Of a stretch of DNA of 64,000 nt, positions 14,401 to 22,650 are shown one piece after another. The DNA lies in contig NC_089727.1 in the NCBI RefSeq assembly GCF_035083965.1, positions 6,391,501 through 6,455,500 on the forward strand. Direction: 5' to 3'. The stretch is from Branchiostoma lanceolatum (Eukaryota > Chordata > Leptocardii > Amphioxiformes > Branchiostomatidae). Both the position numbers and the translations under genes were made by a program. A model generated the notes under the pieces. That model did no database searches. It was not told the DNA's origin and saw nothing but the letters and a program-made list of their open reading frames with translations. The first letter of the stretch is position 1, and each line of letters starts with the position of its first letter.

Positions 14401-17400
14401 AACTGAAGGTGTGAGACCCGATTTATGGAATTTGTTTATTCAATGGCACACAGAAATGCTAACCAAAAGAAAGCCATAGAAATGCTCATTATTTGCAATA
14501 GCTTACACGTCATTTTGACCTTTGACTGCCACTGCTGAGCAACTAGAGATTTGACAGATCCCTCGAGAAAGTTCAGACATAAAGTTTGATTTTTTGTTCG
14601 TATTTGAGTGCTTTGTTGTCTTTTACATCATACTTTTATATCTTGCATCATATTCAAATACCTAGGGATACACAAATCCAATTTTAGTTGCTGTTCACTC
14701 GCTCAGCAATTGCCTTTTAGTAGAAAAGGGTTTATAATGATGTAGTTATAGCAGAACTCATCTGTCTTCAATACAATGTCTCATATCTTTTTCAAGGTGG
14801 TTTTAAAATTAGCCCTGACCAGGCGGCCAGCCTCATGATGGATGGGGTTACAGACTTTGTCCAGAAGGGAGCTCCCAACTCCCTCACCACCATCAGGATC
14901 ACGGTGTTCCAACAGCAGATGCTGCAGAACTTCCACTCAGAGATGGACAGGAGGGCTCGAGGCTTGGGGGGACACAAATCCAGGGGGTTCAGTGCAAAAG
15001 TCAAAAGCAGATTCAAAAGTAAGAGCTTGTACTTCATCTTTTAAATTGTAAGCCTGATCCTTTGTCATATGTGATTCATTTCAGCCTCCACAGAGCCTAA
15101 AAGCCTTGACATGCATACATGTACTACATATTGATTTGCATAGTATTACAGAAATTACATACGTTTTCTCAATGTGAAATTGAATCTAAGATGTATGGTC
15201 ACTACAAATTTTATAGAGTCAGTGGCAATCACCAAAGATTTGACAGATTTCTACAGGATCTTTTTCAATGTGATTAATTTGTATGATGGTTGAATTGCTG
15301 CCCTGCACTACCAAACTTTAAAGAGCATTGTCCTCAGTTCACCTTATTGGTAGGTTACAATAATCTGCTGACTACTGAACCTCAATTTTATTTCATTGTC
15401 TGTGTTTTGTTTTGAGTATATCAGATGCAGAATTTCTAGTCAGTAGTAAGATTGCATCAAAATGTATATGGAAAAACAATGGTTTTCAATCATCATGATT
15501 TTCAATCATCATTCTGTTGAATCCACAGTAAACATTTGCTCAAAAACATGACATACCATCATAGTATATCTCTTAACTTATATTTGTCTTTTTTAGAGGT
15601 TGCCCATTCCCTTGGAAAGAAGAGCCGGGTGGCAAAGATCCTTGGATTCCCCTCCTCTGATGGGAAGAAAACTGTTGGCGACACAGCAGCCACACCTCAG
15701 TCTCTCCTCCTACACTTCTTTGGTACAGACAGAGCAGTTGGCATGGCCAAAAGGAGAGTCCAAGAAACCCTGGACAGCAACTTTAAGGAGGAAAGGATCA
15801 ATGACCTTTCCGTGCTGCAGCTGTCAGATGACGAGGTGGAGATGCTGAAGGCGTATGGAAACCAGAACAATGTGTCCATCAGAGTTGGTGAGCACCATCT
15901 TTGACCACAACATGCAGCACTTCATTGTAGATGCTCATGGATTTTTTATTTACATTTTTGTTTTTATTGAGAATGAAACAATCCATTACACTGGGTCAGC
16001 CAAGGCAGCTCTTGCTGGTAACGGCTGACCCATAAAAAATTTGTTTGTTTCAAAGTTGTACAATTTTTGTATGAATGATATATATAGAGATGGCCAAGGG
16101 AGCTAAAAACAGTGACTTTTACTAGTATTTCCACCTCCTTAAAGTCACATACCCATAACAATACACAACCTATATGTTACCTCCACTAAGGTCGTTATGT
16201 CGGTTTGTCAGTTGGTGATGCACAAGAAACTAAAAAAGCTGTGAAAAATTGTTAATTCTGGATTAATCTCCAATCAGATATTGTCGTCCTTCCACTGTAT
16301 GATCTGCTTGTAGATTAAATCATAATATAGATTTTCTGTATTTGGAGGTCAAGTCTAATTTACTTTTTGTGATATACCCTCTTAGAACAAGGTGGTCGTC
16401 ACTGCATCACCATCCAAGGCATCACTGATGTTGCCACAGTTTTGTCCAAAGTCTGGGAGGTCCTGCATGCTAAGAAAGAGGAGAGCAGGAAAATGGAGCA
16501 GGCATTGTCTCTGCAGAAGGACATCTCATGGTTAGTCATCTCAACATACAGCACTTGGAGTTATATGTTTCTTACATTGAGTTTTTCTGGAAAGTTTTCC
16601 GCTACTATAATCTTATTGTATCTCAGTGTCAAAAATGTTTTTAGATAGACAGACGTTCTCTGTATCATTTTCCTTTCGTCATACCATTTCCACTTGAAGT
16701 AACTTGTAAAACTCTTGAGTACTGTTTGATTCAATTTTTCCTGTGTTTTCCTTCCTCCTAAACCAGGTGTTACGAACAGCCAGATGGAACGTACGTCCCC
16801 TTTGATCCACTCATCAACTTGCAAATTGAGGAAGCCTACAAGAAGAACAAGAAAGGCAAGGTTCAGTATGAGGATGATGTAGGCCAGTGCGAGATTGACT
16901 TTAGCTCCATGAAGGAAAAGGCATCCGGACAGGTGTCCAATGTCCGCCGAGATGATCTGAAAGCTCGAGCAGGTATGTCCTAAAATCCAATGCCTCTGCT
17001 TGTTAGGCCACACCAATTGAATTTCTTGGTTCTCAGATTTTTAATTTTGAACCTACTTTGGGTCATCCTTGTGTTGTCAGCTACTGCCAATTACTAGACT
17101 AAGTTTGTTAATATTAGCTTCTTGTTTTTAACATTGAAAAAGATTCTGAGTGGTATCATATCCACTGCACTGTCAACTTTTACACATTGTATAAAGTCAT
17201 GATACTTTGAGATCATTATCCATAGATCAGAAACGGATTTGAACTTGTCTGTATCACTAGTCTTCTTTGGTTTATTTAATTTCTTCTGTGACCCTGTCCA
17301 ACAGTAACCAGTGCAGTTCCATCCCACTGGGACCCTCAGCCAACTGACCCTAAGTCCAGGAAGCCCAAGCTGTGCCACCTCGTAAAGCTTAAGTCATCCT

Positions 17401-18593
17401 CGACTGAGTACAAGACTGTGAGTGGCAAGTTTGGACTGGGGAACATTGTGAGCATAGAGAGGGTGCAGAACCCAACACTGTGGAGCCAGTACTGTGCACA
17501 GAAGCAGAAAATTAGCCTGAAAAACCCTGGAAAGTAATAAACCTTCCTGTTTTGTTGTCTACTGCTATTTATTCATTATGCATATTATACAACTATAACA
17601 TTATGTAGAAACAAAGTTACAAACTATCCTAGCATGGACAGAGCAAATATTACGAGATAATAACAATAAATGTTTGACAGTCAACTTCATAAATCAATGT
17701 CAAAGATGTACTTTATTTGTGAATAGCTTTAATTGGCTTCTGGTACTCTCTTTCCCTTTAATGCAGTTTCAATTGAGAAATGTGTGTTCTTTAAATTTGA
17801 CATCTAATTTTCAATGTTAACCTTTTGACCAGAAACATAGAGCAGGACCTGTGGCACGGGTCTTCAGCTGATTCCTGCATCAAAATTTGCCATAGTAATT
17901 TCGACAGGAGCTATGCTGGAGTCCATGGTATGTAACAGTTACCTCGAATTCTTTGGTTTGAATATCAGAGTTGTGGAAGTGAGCACCATGACCTAGTACT
18001 CTACTAGGCTAAGTGTAATGTCGAGTACAGTCCTAATAAAACAGCAGTTTGTTCAATATATTTGCGAGTTTAGATAGTCAATTGACAAACCAGTATTTTA
18101 GCAGCTGGAAACCCAGTCCATTGTACCATGCAAGTGTTATGTTTGTGAAGTTGTATCCCTGTTTCACATGGAATGATTACACTTGCTGTAAGAATATTTC
18201 TACTGAAGGACTACACAATTCAAACTAGTGTTTGAATCCAGCTCTCATGTACCAATGCATGGGGATTTAGAGGCATATACCCACCTACCAGACCTAATAT
18301 CATGTTGGTTCCCTACAGGTGTGGCTATTGGCAAGGGGACCTATTTTGCTGTGAATGCTTCCTACTCAGCAGGCGGCTATGCCAGTCCTGATGCCAGCGG
18401 CCACAAGAGGGTGTTCCTGGCCAAGGTGCTGACTGGACTGTCCACACGTGGTAACTCCAGTATGATCGTTCCTCCACCGAGACCAGGGGGAGGTCCACTC
18501 GACACATTTGACTCCACCACTGATGGTGGTAGCATGTTCTGTGTGTTTCATGATGCACAGGCATATCCGGAGTATGTGATCACATTTACTTGA
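2409..18593 (+). CDS. PARP14-like: PARP14-like macrodomain mono-ADP-ribosyltransferase (5' partial, 24 exons)
   Basis: Exons: 2409-2512, 4236-4383, 4938-5174, 5671-7098, 7266-7426, 7796-7937, 8441-8581, 8848-8949, 9356-9512, 10021-10195, 10624-10722, 11226-11345, 11754-11930, 12264-12363, 12836-12979, 13327-13446, 14250-14390, 14797-15018, 15597-15887, 16386-16530, 16767-16972, 17305-17533, 17833-17927, 18319-18593. All phases join without a stop, giving about 1718 residues and a TGA stop. Domain order: RRM-like units (exons 1-4), KH-like units (1.4 kb exon 4), macro 1 (exons 6-9; VNTGN and HGGGLAAAI), macro 2 (exons 10-14), macro 3 (exons 15-18), KH-like (19-20), WWE (20-21; WCYEQPDGTY) and PARP catalytic domain (22-24). 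Catalytic landmarks are LWHGS, GKGTYFAVNASYS and AYPEYVITFT, the pattern of mono-ADP-ribosylating macro-PARPs rather than H-Y-E polymerases. Order and length match vertebrate PARP14. The first visible exon starts inside an RRM unit with a split codon, so the start codon is missing. The second gene at 54033 shows that several more N-terminal exons are expected. Confidence 0.9.
2640..2815. repeat. Imperfect repeat of ATAGGGGTGTCAGAACAT-like units, both orientations
   Basis: The words ATAGGGGTGT and GAACAT recur every 18-20 bases from about 2705 to 2805, and as the reverse complement at 2640-2695 (CTATGTTCCAACATCCCTA), with TTAGGGTTA between them. The same words return at 4130-4200 on the far side of the neighbouring element. 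It lies in the first visible intron of the PARP14-like gene. Confidence 0.6.
2816..4123. mobile_element. TIR element whose termini are ACGAAATGGA tandem arrays
   Basis: The left end reads AAAGTGCG and then twelve copies of a 10-base unit (CGAAATGGAA) to about 2940. The right end is the reverse complement, a shorter, less perfect array from about 4038 that ends CGCACTTT at 4123. The 1.1 kb centre has no recognisable protein. It contains a smaller inverted repeat, TGTAACATTATGAAATGATA near 3889 against its complement near 4023. The left array is open in several frames, which creates spurious 70-145 residue frames on both strands. Probably a non-autonomous DNA transposon inside the intron. Confidence 0.6.
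4662..4750. repeat. (TTTTA)n microsatellite
   Basis: About 18 uninterrupted copies of a TTTTA pentanucleotide in the intron between the second and third visible exons of the first PARP14-like gene. Confidence 0.95.
7440..7480. repeat. Dispersed repeat end (TTAGGCCACACCAATT)
   Basis: The stretch around TTAGGCCACACCAATT and TTTCTTGGTTCTC appears here and again at about 17004-17040, both within introns of the same gene. It is likely the end of one short transposon family. A related GTTAGGCCACAC occurs near 63757. Confidence 0.5.
8071..8151. repeat. Three tandem copies of a 27 bp unit
   Basis: TCTAGGCCATCACTGACGTG starts at 8071, 8098 and 8125 with one or two differences between copies. It is intronic, between the two exons that build the first half of macro domain 1. 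Confidence 0.9.
8595..8700 (+). mobile_element. tRNA-derived SINE (copy 1)
   Basis: The head carries an A-box-like TAGTCCAGTGGTTAG and a B-box-like GAGTTTGAATCTTGG, followed by TGTTGCTCACTTGACATGCA. Matching heads occur in reverse orientation at about 42957-43110 and 63540-63695. Relative to those copies this one lacks about 16 bases between the two boxes. It lies in an intron of the first PARP14-like gene. Confidence 0.7.
15960..16032 (-). mobile_element. LINE 3' tail fragment with GGGTCAGCC hairpin
   Basis: Read on the minus strand it gives GGGTCAGCCGTTACCAGC, then GCTGCC and GGCTGACCC, a stem-loop followed by a short tail. The same hairpin and tail end the LINE fragment at about 21710-21780. 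It is an isolated 5'-truncated 3' end in an intron, as expected of dead-on-arrival LINE insertions. Confidence 0.7.
17003..17040. repeat. Dispersed repeat end, second copy
   Basis: TTAGGCCACACCAATTGAAT followed by TTTCTTGGTTCTC matches the copy near 7440 in the same gene. It falls just after the WWE exon. Confidence 0.5.
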
Positions 18594-20014
18594 TTTAAGG
18601 TAGAACCTAATATGTATAGGTAGAACAGTATGGCCTTAATTGTATCCTGTTGAAATTAATCCCAGATAATGAGGCCATAGAAAATGTGTCTTAGATTCCT
18701 GATATGGTGAAAGAAAGGCAAGACCATGAGCTAATGAACTGCATTTAGCAAAGCTGTTGTTTAATCTTATGTTAGACAAGGTGCAAATATTCTTGTAGGA
18801 CAGATCTTTTAGAGAATATGAGATGAAATTTAACATTTTAAGTATAAATTAAGATTAAGTATAATCAAGAGAGTGATAAAAATAATTGATTAGACAAACT
18901 TTGATGTATGCAATTTTGCAGAATCAGATTTTTATGGAATTTCAAATTTGTCTACTGTAAATAGGCTCCTTGTGAAGGACTTTGAATTGACAAAAAGACA
19001 TAAAATGTCACAAAATTCTTAACCAAAATGGACTGCTTAGAAATGTACCAATTTCTTTCCTTCATTATTGAATAATTTAAACCAGAGATATAGAATGCAG
19101 AATCCAATTTTATTCAGTAACAATGCGGTTTACTGACATTTTAGCAAATACTTATTAGTAGCATCATCAAGCTTATCCTTCCCAAGACTTTATGAATCAA
19201 TCATCTGTTGCCTTGTACATGTACATTATTCTTCTTCAGGAATTACAGTGTTACGAATGTGTCTGGTGTGTGTCTGCATTTTTTTAAAAGATTTACAATT
19301 AACCTTCATTAACATTAATCTGCTGGGTAAGATAAATCTGCCACTTTGAGAAACAGTGGCTTTGAGAGGTCTCTAGTGCAACGCCCCGTGTGCACGGTTT
19401 AGATATACAGGACTACATTGTACTGGGGGATGTTGCGTTGGAGATCTGTTTGGACGTATCTTTTCAGGGTTTCGTAATTATGTACCCCGATGGAATTATG
19501 TTAACTTAGTAGATGTTACACTGCCGGATCATCATATAGAAAGAGCCCTGCGTCTCCTTGTATGGAATAGAATCTGTGAAAAGGCATACGGTGTCTATAC
19601 TTATGTAACATACCCGGGGTTTCCTCTCATGGCTCAGTGCATTTGAAGAAGTACAAACAGAACCGTGTCTTGTTTGTAGTTCCGTTTAGGCTGCGCCATC
19701 TGACATTTGACGACTGTTAGCGAGGATATTGAGACTTCTGGTCACATTTCTCCTTGCCTTGGGCACGCTACAATAAAGAAGACGCCATATACTGTACATC
19801 CTTGGTACAACGAAGTACATGTAACATATATTCAACAACTACTGTTTCTGTTTTTGTGACTATACAAGTATGCAAAACTACGCTCTAGAAACGTAGGCAC
19901 CTCGGGAACTACTTGCGCATAACAAAGTTGATCATATGAGATGATTCTGATTAAGACTTTTGAATAAAGGGTCGAAAACGATAAATCGTTGTGTCTCGGC
20001 CGTCATCCTTCTAA
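18594..20014. other. 3' flank of the first PARP14-like gene, no coding sequence seen
   Basis: This interval holds the presumed 3' UTR. An AATAAA lies at about 19772. The stretch 19398-19510 matches, inverted, sequence near 45140-45265, so it is a dispersed repeat rather than unique UTR. I recognise no protein. Confidence 0.55.
19398..19515 (+). repeat. Dispersed repeat shared with 45.1-45.3 kb
   Basis: AGATATACAGGA, ATCTGTTTGGA, TCTTTTCAG and GATGGAATTATGTTAAC occur in the same order on the minus strand of 45140-45265. The match is gapped and diverged. Probably a non-autonomous element. Confidence 0.6.
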
Positions 20015-20879
20015 AGGCCCCCTCTCATTGGGCTGCGGTACTGTGGCGGTAGCGTGCGGTAGCGTGGAAATGGCTACCGCCGCAGTGCCGTGCATAGACC
20101 TTGACGTGCCGTCCTAGTGACGTCCCAGTGCCGTACCAGTGCCGGTCCACACCGCCGGCGTGCCGGTTGAAATGGCGATTTTTTTCAAAATCTGAAAAAA
20201 AACGCAAGTGGCAAAGTGCCGCGCGCTCGCCGGGAGCTTGCCGGGAGCTCACCGCGCGCGCTATTGTGTAAAAGTGATATGTCAGTTTCAAGGTTATTAC
20301 GTATATTCTATAACATGTTATCTTTGTTGCACCAAGTGTCATAAGTGAAAATCCTTTTATCACTTGAAATCAATTTTTGATGCATTTTTTTATAAGTTTG
20401 CATTGTATTTTGATCCATTGACAGCACTACGATTTCTGATTAATTGAAAGCACTGCCATCAAACTGCACTCGAAGCATTTCCCTAGCTATTGATCTGTTT
20501 AAGAGTTTGGTTAAACCTAATTTACTGCATTGTAGTGAGGTTGAGGATTGTAGCTGTAGATGTTCTGATATTTTTATTGGGATATAGCTTAATCCCACTG
20601 AAAATTAGATATCTGCATTGTACATTTATTCCAGTACGGAAGTTGATAGACTAGTCGCTCAGGAAAGGAATCAGACCACTCGTCTACATGCACTCGCCCT
20701 GCTCTTGTGCCATTCAAGAAATACAGTGATTATCTGAACTTGATATACCAGTCAGGCACTGTATCCCAATTTTTACTCAATGTTTCGCCGTAAGGGGTGA
20801 ATTAGAAGAATTCCTATTTATCGTTGATAGTCAAAAGTTGATTAGATACTCTCGCTAAGATTAAATAATTTACCTACTA

Positions 20880-22080
20880 ACAGGATTCATTTGAAGAAGA
20901 AAATGACTGGGCTACTCACGTTTAGGACATACTATGTAGGCATGTTTGGCTTAGCCCCGCAGTTAATACCAACCGTTTTGGATATACATTTAAAGAGAGT
21001 GTGAAACTCACGTTTCTCCCTGGCTGGAGGGAACCACTTAGAAATATTAGTAAACTCCACACATATTATAAAATCAAAAATCACTTTGGTAGGGAAGACT
21101 ATATAACATCAAATCATAATAAACCAATAAGCATAACTACATATTGAGCCGCCTTGTTACAGGTGCAGCGCCAAGGACACCCTACTCAGACGTGCTACAA
21201 GAGCTTGGGTGGGATAGGCTCTCAACTAGGCGAGACTACAACCGTCTTGTCATCATGTACAAACTCGTCACCGGCTCTGTACCACCCCACCTCCAGCCAC
21301 TCATCCCGTCAACAAGACAAGCCCAAACCCATCTCCGCCTCCGTAACTCCGTACATCTTCACATCCCTCGATGCAGAACCAACATCTACAAGAACAGCTT
21401 TATCCCCTACACATCGCGTCTCTGGAACAGTCTACCGAGAAACGTCACAAACGCACCCACACTGAGCATATTCAAGGCCCGATGCAAATCCCACCTGTTG
21501 TCCTGATTTGAATTTACCTCCTGTCAACCTTCCAACTATTCCACCACAAATGCTATGTCCTTATATATTTGCATGGTAGTTATTGAGTCCAATGATTTTA
21601 TACTATATTATTATGCATTGTATTGTATTGTATTAACTATGTATGTATTATGATAGTGTAATGATTTTATTGCAGGTTATGTACTGTTGTATGTTTGTCT
21701 GTATTTGTGGGTCAGCCGTTACCAGCGAGAGCTGCCTAGGCTGACCCAGTGTAATGATGTATCTCATTGTCAATAAATACAAAATACAAATACAATACAT
21801 GTTGTCTAGAAGTTGAAAAGGATCGACACCTCAACACACCAGGCACTCACAGATTGTGTCCCACATGTCATGAAAATATTGAAGATAAATTTCAATTTGT
21901 AATGGCCATGGCCTGTCCCACTTATGGCAAAGAGAGAGTTTCGCTGTCACAAAGTATTACTACTAAGATAAACTTCACCCTATCTGGTACACAGAACGAT
22001 ATTTCCCATGTATTGTTGTCATGTCCAACTCCTATACCACCTACATAGGTCAATTTCATCATACTTCATCCTAAAAGCGG
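20880..22080 (+). mobile_element. Decayed LINE remnant, interrupted by a younger LINE fragment
   Basis: Reading through frameshifts, 20890-21115 suggests part of a reverse transcriptase C-terminal region. 21815-21960 encodes LNTPGTHRLCPTCHENIEDK and then FVMACPTYGKER (with a small insertion), the CxxC...H...C zinc-knuckle tail seen after the reverse transcriptase of several LINE clades. The two parts flank the insertion at 21140-21785. Too damaged to be functional. Confidence 0.5.
21140..21785 (+). mobile_element. 5'-truncated LINE fragment (reverse transcriptase C-terminus and 3' tail)
   Basis: An intact 120-residue frame (21144-21506) reads YKLVTGSVPPHLQPLIP, then NSFIPYTSRLWNSLP and a final FKARCKSHLL. 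This is the conserved thumb and C-terminal region of CR1/L2-type LINE reverse transcriptases. The 3' tail contains the GGGTCAGCC/GGCTGACCC hairpin (about 21712-21747) and ends in ATAAATACAAAATACAAATA-like repeats. ACAT lies on both sides and may be a short target duplication. It is nested within the older remnant. Confidence 0.7.
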
Positions 22081-22382
22081 GGGAAAAATAATCCATACAT
22101 GGCTTTATTGTGATTCATACACTGTTATCGATATTGTTTTGTACTTATAACTGAAGGATAGGTTAGCCTTGCAGTATTGTTGATTTAGTGCCATATATTG
22201 TACCATATACGATTGTCGAACAATAAAGTTCATTCAATAACTTGCTCATCTGGGCTTCAAACGCAAATGCGCCGCACGCCAGTGAGAGTGCAAATGAAAA
22301 TTGGTGAAAGAAACGCGACAGTGCCGTAAAAATCTGCCGTGGCAGTGCCGCCGCAGTGCCGCAGCTCAGTGAGAGGCGGCCT

Positions 22383-22650
22383 TAACGCCCAATCGACAAA
22401 GTTGAGCATATGAGATGTTGATATTTTGCCACATGTTTTGCTCTGTATATTTCATGATAGTTTTCCGAAAGAATAAGGAAGGGGCTGACCACACACGACC
22501 GTGCAGTTTCCGCGTTCTGTACGTAGCCTCAGGCATCCGTACCGTCACATGTACAAAAGAGGAACCACGAGTTCAAGGGTCAGACCTGAAAGAGGAAACG
22601 GGGAAGATCTAGTTCTGTTCATCAAGACGTATGTGAGAGCTTTGGTCAAC
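22383..22650 (+). promoter_or_regulatory. Upstream region / 5' UTR of the receptor kinase gene
   Basis: The reading frame of the kinase is open back to an ATG at 22501. The 50 extra residues are basic and unlike a signal peptide, whereas the ATG at 22651 starts a clear one, so I treat this as 5' UTR. I see no distinct TATA box. Confidence 0.4.

Larger units (their letters stand above)
20015..22382. mobile_element. DNA transposon with TIRs and TAA target duplication (Harbinger-like)
   Basis: The left end reads AGGCCCCCTCTCATTGGGCT and the right end is its imperfect complement (AGGCCGCCTCTCACTGAGCT on the minus strand). TAA flanks both sides (20012-20014 and 22383-22385), the 3 bp duplication typical of PIF/Harbinger elements. 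Subterminal regions are rich in GTGCCG and GCGCG words. No transposase frame is visible. The interior has been invaded by two retrotransposon layers. It lies between the 3' end of the PARP14-like gene and the receptor kinase gene. Confidence 0.65.

Noticed and set aside
22501-22650. 50-residue N-terminal extension of the receptor kinase
   Set aside because: No signal-peptide character, whereas the internal Met at 22651 starts one. Retained as 5' UTR.
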